Source: T1Sed10-7 sp047921175 (GTDB lineage: Bacteria; Actinomycetota; Nitriliruptoria; Nitriliruptorales; Nitriliruptoraceae). From it: a DNA stretch of 64,000 nucleotides. The notes under the pieces were generated by a model. It was given only the letters and a program-made list of their open reading frames with translations. It made no database searches and had not been told where the DNA came from. The position numbers were made by a program, and so were the translations under genes. The stretch covers positions 1 to 64,000 of the forward strand of contig JBLRWQ010000005.1 in assembly GCA_047921175.1 (NCBI GenBank). Reading direction: 5' to 3'. Of the stretch, positions 46,537 through 55,105 are shown piece after piece (within the stretch, counting starts at the first letter, position 1; each line of letters starts with the position of its first letter).

Positions 46537-48086
46537 GCCGGACCTCCTGGGTGGTCGCTCGTGCTCTCGGCCTCGTCACCACCGGCGGCCGGGCCGGTGA
46601 GGGCGACACCTGCCGGCCACGGCGCGCGCGCGAGCAGCAGCCCGACGACCACCACGAGCACCACCAGCCCCCAGCCGAAGATGGCCAGGAACCACACCGG
46701 GTAGCCGCCGTACGGCGCACCGACCTCGGTGAGCAGGTTGTCGATCACGATCCAGCCGAGCAGCAGCGGCGTGACGACCAGCAACGCCAGCGACCACCAC
46801 AGCCCGAGCTTGATGTCGGAGACCCGATCGGCGTAGACACGCAACCGGGGGACCTCGCGCAGCAGCCAGGCGACCGCGATGACCTCGACGAGCCCGACCA
46901 CGGCGATGCCGAAGCTGTTGATGAACCGGTCCACGACATCGAGGGTGTTGATGCCCCCGCCGGTGGCGTAGATGAGCGAGATCAGCGCCGTGCCACCGCC
47001 ACCCAGCGCGACCGCGGTGCGACGCGGCAGCTGGAACTTCTCCTGCATCGCGGACACGTAGGTCTCCACGATCGAGATCATCGAGGAGATCCCGGCCAGC
47101 ACCAGCGACCCGAAGAACAGCACCCCGTAGAGCCCTGAGGGCCCCGGGATCAGCGAGATGATCGACGGGAAGCCGATGAAGGCCAGCCCGATCCCGGATC
47201 GGGCCACCTCGTCCACCGGCGTGCCGGCGCTGGCTGCCAGGAACCCGATCGCGGCGAAGACCCCGATGCCCGCGAGCAGCTCGAAGGAGGAGTTCGCGAA
47301 CCCGGCGATGAAGGCGTTGCCGGTCAGGTCACGGTCCTGCGGCAGGTAGCTGGCGTAGGTGATCATGATCGCGAACCCGATGGACAGCGAGAAGAAGATC
47401 TGCCCGTAGGCCGCCACCCACACCGACGCGTCGGTGATACGCGACCAGTCCGGCTCGAACAGGGCGTTGAGCCCCTGGGCCGCACCGGGCAGCGTCACGG
47501 CCCGCACGACGATGATGCCGAACAGCACCACCAGCAGCGGGATCAGCACCCGGTTGGCCCGCTCGATCCCGCGGCGGATCCCGCCGAACAGCACCGCCAG
47601 GGTGACCACCCACACCAGGACCAACGGGACGAGCACCCCGAGCCGGAACCCCCCGAACGTGCCGGCGGCGCTGACGGCGAGGTAGTCCTCGAAGAAGAAC
47701 GCCTCCGGATCGTCCCCCCAACGGGTCCCGATGGAGAACCACGCGTAGCCGCCGGCCCAGGCCACGACCACCGCGTAGTAGGTGGCGATCACGAAGGACA
47801 CCGCGATCTGCCACCACCCGATCCACTCCGCCTTCGGGTGCAGCCGGGCCAGCGACAGCGGCGCGCTGCCGCGGTAGCGGTGCCCGATGGCGTACTCCAT
47901 CACCAGGACCGGGATCCCGGCGGTCAGCAGCGCGAACAGGTAGGGGACGACGAACGCCCCGCCGCCGTTCTCCCAGGCGACGTAGGGGAACCGCCAGATG
48001 TTGCCGAGCCCGACGGCCGAGCCGATGGCCGCCAGCAGGAAGCCGGCGCGGGTGCCCCACTGCTCCCGGGGCTGGTCCACCACCAT
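46533..48086 (-). CDS. metP: Sodium-dependent neurotransmitter-symporter (NSS) family transporter, MetP-like
   Basis: 517 aa with about twelve membrane segments. NSS signatures: RAGFLLAAIGSAVGLGNIWRFPY and ENGGGAFVVPYLFALLTAGIP (each in part; TM1-2), LVMEYAIGHRYRGSAP, FFSLSIGFAIMITYASY (TM6) and SSFELLAGIGVFAAIGF. Genetic linkage to a MetS-like subunit points to methionine/alanine uptake with Na+. The ATG (48084-48086) overlaps the leuA stop as TGATG, so uptake of an amino acid is coupled to the leucine-biosynthesis gene. Confidence 0.9.
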   Translation of the reverse strand: MVVDQPREQWGTRAGFLLAAIGSAVGLGNIWRFPYVAWENGGGAFVVPYLFALLTAGIPVLVMEYAIGHRYRGSAPLSLARLHPKAEWIGWWQIAVSFVIATYYAVVVAWAGGYAWFSIGTRWGDDPEAFFFEDYLAVSAAGTFGGFRLGVLVPLVLVWVVTLAVLFGGIRRGIERANRVLIPLLVVLFGIIVVRAVTLPGAAQGLNALFEPDWSRITDASVWVAAYGQIFFSLSIGFAIMITYASYLPQDRDLTGNAFIAGFANSSFELLAGIGVFAAIGFLAASAGTPVDEVARSGIGLAFIGFPSIISLIPGPSGLYGVLFFGSLVLAGISSMISIVETYVSAMQEKFQLPRRTAVALGGGGTALISLIYATGGGINTLDVVDRFINSFGIAVVGLVEVIAVAWLLREVPRLRVYADRVSDIKLGLWWSLALLVVTPLLLGWIVIDNLLTEVGAPYGGYPVWFLAIFGWGLVVLVVVVGLLLARAPWPAGVALTGPAAGGDEAESTSDHPGGPA

Positions 48087-49837
48087 CAGGCCGCGCGGTG
48101 CGCGCGGTTGGCCGCGCTCACGATGGCCCTCAGCGATGCGGTGACGATGCTCGGGTCGACCCCGACCCCCCAGAGCACCCGGTCGTCGATGGCGCACTCG
48201 ATGTAGGCAGCGGCGGTGGCGTCCTCGCCGGCGGACATGGCGTGCTCGGAGTAGTCCAGCACCTCGACCTCGACGCCGTGGGTGGCCAGCGCATCGCAGA
48301 ACCCGGCGATCGGGCCGTTGCCCTCGCCCTTGAGGGTGACCGGCTGGCCGCGGTCGAGCAGCTCGACCCACAGCTGGTCGACCCCGCCGTCGCCGGGGAC
48401 GCCGCGGGTGCTGATGAGCCGGAACCGACCCCAGGGGGCCGCCTCCGAGGGCAGGTACTCGTCGGCGAAGATGCCGATCATCTCCGGGGAGGTGACCTCG
48501 CCGCCGTGGCTGTCGGTGCGCGCCTGGACGACGTGGCTGAACTCGATCTGCAACCGGCGCGGCAGGTCGAACTGGTGGTCGTTCTTCATCACGTAGGCCA
48601 CGCCGCCCTTGCCGGACTGGGAGTTGACCCGGATGACGGCCTCGTAGGTCCGGCCGACGTCCTTGGGGTCGATCGGCAGGTAGGGCACGTCCCAGGTCAT
48701 GTCCTCCAGCGGCACCCCCGCCGCGGCGGCATCACGCTCGAGCGCCTCCAGGCCCTTCTTGATCGCGTCCTGGTGGCTGCCGGAGAAGGCGGTGTAGACC
48801 AGATCGCCGCCCCACGGGTGTCGCTCGTGGACCGGCAGCTGGTTGGCGTACTCGACGGTGCGCCGGATGCCGTCGAGGTCGGACAGATCCAGCATCGGGT
48901 CGATGCCCTGGCTGAACAGGTTCATGCCCAGCGTGATCAGGTCGACGTTGCCGGTCCGCTCCCCGTTGCCGAACAGGCAGCCCTCGACCCGGTCCGCGCC
49001 GGCCATCACCCCGAGCTCCGCGGCGGCCACGGCGGTCCCCCGGTCGTTGTGGGGGTGCAGGGACAGCACGATCCGGTCCCGGTTCGGCAGGTGACGGTGC
49101 ATCCACTCGATGGAGTCGGCGTAGACGTTGGGGGTCGCCATCTCCACCGTGGCCGGCAGGTTCAGCACGATCGGCCGGTCGACGCTCGGCTCGAGCACGT
49201 CCATCACCGCGGCGCACACGTCCACGGCGAAGTCCAGTTCGGTGCCGGTGTAGGACTCCGGCGAGTACTGCCACAGGATGTCGGTGTCGGGCGTGACGAC
49301 GTCCGCGTACTTACGGGCGGTCGTGGCACCGCGCACGGCGATGTCCCGGATGCCGGCACGGTCCAGCCCGAACACGACCCGACGCTGGGTCACCGAGGTG
49401 GAGTTGTAGAAGTGGACCATGGCGCGGTCGGCGCCGACCAGCGACTCGAAGGTCCGCTCGATCAGCTCGTCCCGGCACTGGGTCAGCACCTGGATCACGA
49501 CGTCGTCGGGGATCAGGTCCTGCTCGATCAGGTGCCGGACGAAGTCGAAGTCCGTCTGGCTGGCGGCGGGGAAGCCGACCTCGATCTCCTTGAAACCGAG
49601 CCGGACCAGCAGCTGGAACATCGCCAGCTTGCGCTGGCCGTCCATCGGGTCGATCAGGGCCTGGTTGCCGTCGCGCAGGTCGACCGCGGCCCACCTCGGC
49701 GCGCGCTCGATGCGGCGGTCGGGCCAGGTCCGGTCGGGCAGTTCGACCGTGAGCTGCTCGTGGTAGGGCCGGTAGCGGTGCAACGGGAGCCCGGAGGGTT
49801 GCTGCACGGGCGTCCAGGACGGCGTGGACTCGCTCAT
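48086..49837 (-). CDS. leuA: 2-isopropylmalate synthase (LeuA type 2)
   Basis: 583 aa. The catalytic TIM barrel has the metal-binding AVDLRDGNQALIDPM, FKEIEVGFPAASQTDFDFVR (in part), and the HxH of VLSLHPHNDRGTAVAA, then GNGERTGNVDLITLGMNLF. The C-terminal regulatory/dimerisation region is present. It condenses acetyl-CoA and 2-oxoisovalerate, the committed step of leucine synthesis. A 16-residue leader peptide with four consecutive Leu codons and alternative hairpins lies upstream, so attenuation by leucyl-tRNA is expected. Downstream metP-metS overlap its stop. Confidence 0.96.
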   Translation of the reverse strand: MSESTPSWTPVQQPSGLPLHRYRPYHEQLTVELPDRTWPDRRIERAPRWAAVDLRDGNQALIDPMDGQRKLAMFQLLVRLGFKEIEVGFPAASQTDFDFVRHLIEQDLIPDDVVIQVLTQCRDELIERTFESLVGADRAMVHFYNSTSVTQRRVVFGLDRAGIRDIAVRGATTARKYADVVTPDTDILWQYSPESYTGTELDFAVDVCAAVMDVLEPSVDRPIVLNLPATVEMATPNVYADSIEWMHRHLPNRDRIVLSLHPHNDRGTAVAAAELGVMAGADRVEGCLFGNGERTGNVDLITLGMNLFSQGIDPMLDLSDLDGIRRTVEYANQLPVHERHPWGGDLVYTAFSGSHQDAIKKGLEALERDAAAAGVPLEDMTWDVPYLPIDPKDVGRTYEAVIRVNSQSGKGGVAYVMKNDHQFDLPRRLQIEFSHVVQARTDSHGGEVTSPEMIGIFADEYLPSEAAPWGRFRLISTRGVPGDGGVDQLWVELLDRGQPVTLKGEGNGPIAGFCDALATHGVEVEVLDYSEHAMSAGEDATAAAYIECAIDDRVLWGVGVDPSIVTASLRAIVSAANRAHRAA

Positions 49838-49874
49838 GGTGCTGCTCCTGCTGAGGGTCGGTGGTGCTCGTCGC

Positions 49875-49914
49875 GACCGGCATCGCGGGACCCCCGCGGC
49901 GAGGATTGCCGGTC
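49875..49914 (-). promoter_or_regulatory. leuA attenuator: alternative hairpins
   Basis: Arms at 49875-49882 and 49907-49914 (GACCGGCA/TGCCGGTC) pair perfectly and enclose an inner stem 49884-49889 with 49893-49898 (CGCGGG/CCCGCG). A competing pairing joins 49894-49904 (CCGCGGCGAGG) with 49923-49933, inside the leader ORF, over 11 perfect bases. The two are mutually exclusive, as expected of transcription or translation attenuation. Confidence 0.7.
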
Positions 49915-49965
49915 CTACCCGACCTCGCCGCGGCGACGAAGGAGCAGCAGTCCGTCACAGCGCAT
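49915..49965 (-). CDS. leuA leader peptide
   Basis: 16 aa: M R C D G then four leucines (codons CTG CTG CTC CTT), then RRRGEVG and a TAG stop (49915-49917). It ends 77 bp before the leuA start. Leader peptides with a Leu run before leuA are known in actinobacteria. Ribosome stalling on the Leu codons would free or mask 49923-49933 and so select between the two hairpins downstream. Confidence 0.82.
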   Translation of the reverse strand: MRCDGLLLLRRRGEVG

Positions 49966-50123
49966 GCCGCGCAGCATACGGGATGTGCAGGCATCGGTCA
50001 TCCTCTGCCCCAGGCACCCATCGGGCCAGCCAGGGAGCCCCTGGCCCCGAACGGGTCAATGACCGTGCCGGCGGGCCGATGCGCCAGCGGCCACGGCGCC
50101 ATCCCGACGCGGAGGAGGCCACG

Positions 50124-50582
50124 ATGCCCACCGAGACCGACACGATCCCCGACCTGACCGTGACCCTGGACGACGGCGCGACGACGACCCTGTCCCAACT
50201 GGCCGACGGGCACCACCTGGTCGTGTTCTTCTACCCCAAGGCCTTCACCGGTGGGTGTACCGCCCAGGCCTGCCACTTCCGCGACCTCGGCGCGGAGTTC
50301 GCCGCGGCCGGTGCGCGCCGGGTGGGTGTCAGCCGCGACGACGTGGAGACCCAGGCACGCTTCTCCGACACCCACGGGTTCGACTTCCCCCTCATCGCCG
50401 ACCCGGACGGCGCGGTCGCCAGGGCCTTCGGCGCCAAGCGACCCGGTCCCATCCCGAGCAAGCGGCAGACGATCGTGCTCCGCCCGGACCTGGCCGTCGC
50501 CACACGCATCGCGAGCGAGACGAACATGGACGCCCACGCCGACGACGCGTTGGCCTTCCTGCGCGCGCAGCAGGCCGGCTGA
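50124..50582 (+). CDS. Peroxiredoxin, BCP/PrxQ-type
   Basis: 152 aa from ATG 50124 with GGAGGAGG upstream. The site VVFFYPKAFTGGCTAQACHFRD has the peroxidatic Cys followed five residues later by the resolving Cys, as in BCP/PrxQ; the usual TPGCT is GGCT here. VGVSRDDVETQARFSDTHGFDFPLIAD (in part) and the terminal region fit the family. It reduces hydroperoxides with thioredoxin. Confidence 0.92.
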   Translation: MPTETDTIPDLTVTLDDGATTTLSQLADGHHLVVFFYPKAFTGGCTAQACHFRDLGAEFAAAGARRVGVSRDDVETQARFSDTHGFDFPLIADPDGAVARAFGAKRPGPIPSKRQTIVLRPDLAVATRIASETNMDAHADDALAFLRAQQAG

Positions 50583-50660
50583 CCGGCCGGTCGGAGCGGG
50601 TGCCTCACGCGCTCGGAGCAGCCGGTCTACGGTGCACGCCACCGACAGACAGGAGGCGAG

Positions 50661-51416
50661 GTGGGCACCGAGACGGTCCGGTTCCCCGGCAGCACCGGCG
50701 CCCGGCTCGAGGGCGTGCTGCACACGCCTGAGGACCGGGCCCGCGGCAGCATCCTGCTGGCGCACTGCTTCACCTGCTCGAAGGACCTGCACACGATGAC
50801 CCGTCTGGCCCGCGGGCTCGCCGACGCCGGCTATGCGGTGCTGCGGTTCGACTTCACCGGCCTCGGGACCTCGGAGGGCGACTTCGCCGAGACCTCGATC
50901 TCCAACGACGTCCGTGACCTCGTTGCGGCCGCGACCGCACTGATCGAGCGTGGCTACGGCCCGTGCGGCCTGCTGGGGCACAGCCTCGGCGGTGCGGCGG
51001 CGCTGCTCGCGGCGGCGCGGCTGCGCACCGTCCGCTCGGTCGTGGTCCTCGGCGCCCCGGCCACCGCGTCCCACGTCCGCCGACTGGTCGCCGAACAGGA
51101 GCCGACGATCCGTGCGGAGGGGCACGCCACGGTCACGATCGGCGGTCGCGCCTTCCCGATCGGTGTCGCCTTCCTCGACGACCTTCAGGCGCACGACGAC
51201 CTCGACCACATCACCGCGCTGGACCGTCCCCTGCTCGTGGTCCACGCCGTCGACGACGCCACCGTCGAGGTGGCGGAGGGGGAGCGCATCTTCGCCGCCG
51301 CGCGCCAGCCGAAGGGGTTCGTCCCGCTACTCAGGACCGACCACCTGCTGAGCGATCGGCCCGCAGCCGAGGCGGCACTCGACATCGTGACCGACTGGTT
51401 CCACCGGACCCTGTGA
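50661..51416 (+). CDS. Alpha/beta hydrolase (OsmC-partner type, without OsmC domain)
   Basis: 251 aa from GTG. LAHCFTCSKDLHTMTRLARGLAD, LRFDFTGLGTSEGDFAETS and the nucleophile elbow LGHSLGGAAALLAA match the hydrolase half of the common bifunctional hydrolase/OsmC proteins; the acid is near VVHAVDDATV and the His in LRTDHLLSD. Those homologs usually continue into an OsmC peroxidase-like domain of ~150 residues; here the frame stops after the hydrolase, and no OsmC sequence follows in the next 400 bp. Confidence 0.85.
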   Translation: MGTETVRFPGSTGARLEGVLHTPEDRARGSILLAHCFTCSKDLHTMTRLARGLADAGYAVLRFDFTGLGTSEGDFAETSISNDVRDLVAAATALIERGYGPCGLLGHSLGGAAALLAAARLRTVRSVVVLGAPATASHVRRLVAEQEPTIRAEGHATVTIGGRAFPIGVAFLDDLQAHDDLDHITALDRPLLVVHAVDDATVEVAEGERIFAAARQPKGFVPLLRTDHLLSDRPAAEAALDIVTDWFHRTL

Positions 51417-51465
51417 GCACGGGGCGGCGGCGCCGACGACGCGGGCGGGGCGTGACGACCGGCGG

Positions 51466-51808
51466 GTGGTGGCGATCGCGACCGCGATCGCCCGTGCCGA
51501 TCGTGTGGTGGTCGTCCCGGAGCTGGAGGTCTACAGCGAGCAGCTGCTGCCCGGTGACGTCGAACGGATCACGGAGGTGGCGCTCGCCCTCGCGGACGAG
51601 CAGCCCGGGGTCGTGCTGGCGGGGCTGTCCTTCCGCGGCAGCCTGGGCCTGCTGGCCGCCGCCGACCCACAGCTCGTGGACCAGGTCCGGCTGGTGGCGA
51701 CGTTCGGTGCCTACGCCGACCTGGCGGGCGTCATCCAGGCGGTCACGACATGCGTGTCGCTGGTGGCGGACGAGCGCCTTCCTGCATGCGGTGCTCGAGG
51801 CACGCTGA
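51466..51808 (+). pseudogene. Remnant of an alpha/beta hydrolase gene
   Basis: One frame reads VVVVPELEVYSEQLLPGDVERI, GVVLAGLSFRGSLGLLAAADP and LVATFGAYADLAGVIQAVTT, which looks like the nucleophile-elbow region (G-x-S-x-R/G) of an esterase-like hydrolase. The N-terminal strands are missing, and after about residue 95 the frame changes to Arg/Cys/Trp-rich sequence while another frame gives FLHAVLEAR before a stop. Length, loss of both ends and apparent frameshift suggest decay. It fills most of the 430-bp gap between the upstream hydrolase and the deacetylase. Confidence 0.55.
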
Positions 51809-51847
51809 GGTGGTGCCGCTCGCCCGGGACGGCCCGCTGGTCGTGGT

Positions 51848-53461
51848 TCAGCCGCTCGCCAGCCGCAGGGCATCCGGCAGGGTGATGAAGCGGTAGTCGC
51901 GGGCGCTGAGCTCCTCGATGATGCGAGGCAGCGCGTCCGCATCCAGCGTCGAACCGTCGGTGGGGTGCGAGCCGACGTGGAGCAACACGATCTGGCCCGG
52001 CTGCGCGGTGTCGAGCACGCGTGCGACGACCGAGTCGACGCTGCGGCCGCCGGAGGTGCCCTGCCAGCCGAGGGTGTCCACCGTCCAGCGGAAGCCGCCG
52101 TACCCGGCGTCGTTGACCAGGTCGATCGTGCGGGCGTCGCGGGCACCGAACGGGAACCGGAAGCAGGGCCGGGGATCGCGGCCCGTCGCCTCGCGGATCG
52201 CCGTCTCGGCCTGCTGGATCTGGGCCCGGACGGCCGCGTCGTCCAGGGTGGTCAGGTCGGGATGGTCCTGGGTGTGGTTGCCGACCGGGTACCCGGCCGC
52301 GATCGCCTGCGTCTGATCCGGGAAGCTCGTGACGAACCGGCCGGTCAGGAAGAAGGTCGCCGGGGTCGCGGTGCGCTGCAGCGTCGCGAGGATCGAGGCG
52401 ACCCCGTCGGCGTTCGCGCCGGCGTCGAAGGTGAGTGCGACCACCCGCTCGGAGGTCGGGATGGCGTTCCACTCGGTCCCGACGAGCGAGGCGGGCAGCC
52501 CCGGCGCGGGTGCGGGCGTGGGAGCCGGTGCCGGTGTCGGCGCGGGCTTCGGCGTCGGTTCCGGGTCGGGCTCCGGTTGCGGTTCCGGGACCGGCTCGGG
52601 TGCCGGTGCTGGCTCCGGGTCGGGCTCCGGCAGCGGCTGGGGCGCCGGTGGCGGCTCGGGTACCGGCTCGGGGGTGGGCTCCGGTCGGGCGCCGGCGACC
52701 GTGAACGCGTCCTCGCCGGGGATGAACCAGGCCACGGTAGCCAGCGGACCGACACCGGCTTCAGCCACCACGCCTGCCACCAACACGCGCGCCTCCCCCG
52801 GCGTCCGGGGGTCGACGATCAGCAGGCGCCCCGCCGCGTCGATCGCCGACACCCAGGCCCCGTCCGGTGACCACAGCGCATCCACCAGCTCGTAGCCGCG
52901 CGGCCCGCGAAGCTCCAGCAGCGTCGTCGCGCTGCCGTCCGCGGCGCCGACGTCGAGCCGGGTGCGACCACGCCCATCGCTGCTGACCAGCAGGCGCTGC
53001 CCGTCCAGCAGCTGGCGATCACCCCGCACCCGCAGGTCGGCGACCTCGGTCGCGACCGGCACCGCCTCGGCGCCAGGCTCGGGGGCGAGCACGACCACGA
53101 CCGGGCCGGACGGACCTCCGGTGGCGAGGACCAGCCGCCCGTCGGCGGTCCAGCCGAGCCCGTCGACCCCGAGCCCGCAGGCCAGCTCGATGGTCGGCCC
53201 ACCACCGGCCGGAACGACGTGGAGACACGTCCCGCCACCCGCTGGCGCGTCCACGAGGAAGGCGACCGTGCCCGCGATGGCGGCATCGGGGTCGCGGGCC
53301 AGGCTCGGGAAGCTGGGCACCCCGACCGGGCGCAGCACCAGCACCAGACCGCCGACCGCGAGGAGCAAGGCGACGACGAGCGTGCTGGCGAGCACGGCCC
53401 GACGCGCACCGCGGTGTGCGGCCGGCGGTGCGGGAGCGGTGGTGGTAGCCGATGCCGTCAT
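51848..53461 (-). CDS. Membrane-anchored polysaccharide deacetylase with beta-propeller-like domain
   Basis: 537 aa from ATG 53459-53461 with GGAGG upstream. One N-terminal span (VLASTLVVALLLAVGGLVLVL), then a region with repeated WSPDG/WTADG blades (LGWTADGRLVLATG, LWSPDGAWVSAID) like a short propeller, a long Pro-Glu/Pro-Ala linker (EPTPEPVPEPPPAP, PEPDPEPAPAPEP), and a C-terminal NodB domain: VVALTFDAGANADG (catalytic Asp), GNHTQDHPDL (His-x3-His), RFPFGARDARTIDL and ILLHVGSHPTDGSTL. It likely deacetylates peptidoglycan or an envelope glycan outside the cell. Confidence 0.88.
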   Translation of the reverse strand: MTASATTTAPAPPAAHRGARRAVLASTLVVALLLAVGGLVLVLRPVGVPSFPSLARDPDAAIAGTVAFLVDAPAGGGTCLHVVPAGGGPTIELACGLGVDGLGWTADGRLVLATGGPSGPVVVVLAPEPGAEAVPVATEVADLRVRGDRQLLDGQRLLVSSDGRGRTRLDVGAADGSATTLLELRGPRGYELVDALWSPDGAWVSAIDAAGRLLIVDPRTPGEARVLVAGVVAEAGVGPLATVAWFIPGEDAFTVAGARPEPTPEPVPEPPPAPQPLPEPDPEPAPAPEPVPEPQPEPDPEPTPKPAPTPAPAPTPAPAPGLPASLVGTEWNAIPTSERVVALTFDAGANADGVASILATLQRTATPATFFLTGRFVTSFPDQTQAIAAGYPVGNHTQDHPDLTTLDDAAVRAQIQQAETAIREATGRDPRPCFRFPFGARDARTIDLVNDAGYGGFRWTVDTLGWQGTSGGRSVDSVVARVLDTAQPGQIVLLHVGSHPTDGSTLDADALPRIIEELSARDYRFITLPDALRLASG

Positions 53462-53540
53462 GCGGACGCCTCCGGTGCCCACCCTCATCACACCTGAGGT
53501 GGAGCGCCGCCGCCAGAGCCCGAGGACCTCGGGCGATCTG

Positions 53541-54002
53541 CTACTGGTCGCGCCGGCCGAGGACCGGGTAGCCCGCGAGGATGCGTGCGAGGCGGTCCCC
53601 GATCTCCGTGACATCGGAGCGCCGGACGCCACGGATCACGAAGCGGAGCTCGGTGGTGGGATCGGCCGGCTCCCGGGCGCGGCCAGCGACGGTCACACCG
53701 TCGTCCTCCTCGGTCAGGTCCAGGGCGAGCCAGCCCTCGATCGACCGCAACCGCGCCACCGTCGCCTCGCCGCTGGCGAGCCGACGCAGCTCGACGAGCA
53801 GGTCGGTGAGCTCCTCGGCCTTGAGTGAGGCCTGGAGGCGCGCCGAGAAACCCCGCTCACGCACCTCGACGTCGGTGACGAGCCAGTTGGCATCCCAGTA
53901 GCGGTCGGCGGGATCCGCATCCTCGCGCGAGAGCACCCGGAGCAACAGGTGCCCGTCCGTGCCCTCGAGCAGCAGCGTCCGGGGAGCGTCGTTCGTCGTC
54001 AT
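53541..54002 (-). CDS. Hypothetical protein, WapI/DUF-type small domain
   Basis: 153 aa from ATG 54000-54002. It has an acidic, Trp-containing core (DANWLVTDVEVRERGFSARLQ in part; SLKAEELTDLLVELRRLASGE in part; LRSIEGWLALDLTEEDDGV) of a type I associate with small WapI-like immunity/uncharacterised domains in actinobacteria. No signal or membrane segment. Divergent from the next gene. The family link is tentative. Confidence 0.65.
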   Translation of the reverse strand: MTTNDAPRTLLLEGTDGHLLLRVLSREDADPADRYWDANWLVTDVEVRERGFSARLQASLKAEELTDLLVELRRLASGEATVARLRSIEGWLALDLTEEDDGVTVAGRAREPADPTTELRFVIRGVRRSDVTEIGDRLARILAGYPVLGRRDQ

Positions 54003-54140
54003 CGCTCGACGGTAGCCCACCGGGTCCGCCGCCGTAGACGTAGCCGGCGCCGTTCCGAACGCGGCGGACCTGGCAGACTGCCGCGACCGTCCACTCCGGC
54101 TCGAGCCGCGCCGCGGACGCGCACCGCGGGAGGGAGCAGG

Positions 54141-54962
54141 ATGGGAGCACGTCCGGTAGCCGCGAGGACCATCGTCGCTGCGGTGGGCATCGCCGCGGTC
54201 GACGTCGCCCTGCTCCTGGTGGGACTGCGCTCCGGCTGGTTCACCGGGGGTGGGCTGCTCGTCAGTGTCTGGGCACAATCGGCGATGCTCGTCGTCGCCG
54301 TGCCCGCGGTGCTGTTCTCCGCCGCCACCGCGGCGTCGGACACCCCGGCGGTCAACGCCATGCTCCTGCAGTTCGCCGGCCAGGGCCGACCTTCTGGCGA
54401 TGTCCCGGGGGCGCAGGATCCTGGCTGGCTACGAGGACGGACGCTCACGTACCTCCTCGCCGGCTTCTTCGTCGTGCACTACGGGGCGTTCGTCCTGGGG
54501 ATCGGGCTGTTCCTGGTGACGTTCGCGTTCACGGGCGTGGGGCTGGCGGGGTCGCTCGGCGCCGGGGTCGTGCTGCTGGTGGTCCGGACCATGCTCGCGA
54601 ACCTGCCCAGCGTGCTCGCCGACGCCCGCTTCCTCCGGGAGGACGGCTCGTCGTTCCTGATGGCGCGGACCGTCAGTGTGGTCGCGATGGCCTACCGACG
54701 GATGGTGCCGCTCCACCTCGGCATCATCGTGCTCGGGGTGCTCGACCCGCGATGGTGGCCGTACGGGGTCGTCGCCGTCATCGGCACGATCTCGTTCCTC
54801 GGGGCGGCGTGGCCCTACCCGACCCGGGCGCAGCTCGCCGAGAGGTCGGAGTCGCCGGAAGCCGCCCCGCCTCGGCCACCCACACCACCAGCGCCGCCCA
54901 CGCCGTCGCCGCACCTCCTGCCGCCCCCGCCACCACCACCGTCAGGTCCGCAGCTCGGGTGA
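54141..54962 (+). CDS. Multi-span membrane protein (DUF6498-like pattern)
   Basis: 273 aa from ATG 54141 with AGGGAGCAGG upstream. About six membrane segments are seen, including IVAAVGIAAVDVALLLVGL, VWAQSAMLVVAVPAVLF, LLAGFFVVHYGAFVLGIGLF (in part) and LHLGIIVLGVLDPRWWPYG. The FFVVHYGAF motif and following helices resemble the DUF6498 membrane family. The C-terminal ~45 residues are almost only Pro, Ser and Thr (PPRPPTPPAPPTPSP). Function unknown. Confidence 0.7.
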   Translation: MGARPVAARTIVAAVGIAAVDVALLLVGLRSGWFTGGGLLVSVWAQSAMLVVAVPAVLFSAATAASDTPAVNAMLLQFAGQGRPSGDVPGAQDPGWLRGRTLTYLLAGFFVVHYGAFVLGIGLFLVTFAFTGVGLAGSLGAGVVLLVVRTMLANLPSVLADARFLREDGSSFLMARTVSVVAMAYRRMVPLHLGIIVLGVLDPRWWPYGVVAVIGTISFLGAAWPYPTRAQLAERSESPEAAPPRPPTPPAPPTPSPHLLPPPPPPPSGPQLG

Positions 54963-55052
54963 GCGGTCAGGGCCTCGGTGGCGTCGCGCCGGCGGCGCCC
55001 CACACCCGCTTGCACCCGCGGTCGGTGCCGACCCCCAGCCGGGAAGAAAGCA

Positions 55053-55066
55053 CGAAGTTTCTTTCG
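55053..55066. promoter_or_regulatory. Candidate regulator site before the winged-helix gene
   Basis: CGAAGTTTCTTTCG is a short inverted repeat (CGAA/TTCG) containing AGTTTCTTTCG, which on the other strand reads CGAAAGAAACT, close to CGAAGAAGATT and CGAAAAGATT found before the downstream operon (55513-55536). It lies 40 bp before the regulator ATG, in an AT-rich island with a TAGACT -10-like hexamer (55075-55080). Confidence 0.45.
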
Positions 55067-55105
55067 CCTATCGCTAGACTGTGCTCCGAACCGAGGGGCA
55101 GCGAC

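Noticed and set aside
50054..50059. TTGACC on the minus strand as a -35 box for leuA
   Set aside because: No -10-like hexamer lies at a suitable distance; the leader starts about 90 bp away.
52500..52690. GC-rich short tandem repeats
   Set aside because: They encode the Pro-Glu/Pro-Ala linker of the polysaccharide deacetylase and are not an independent element.
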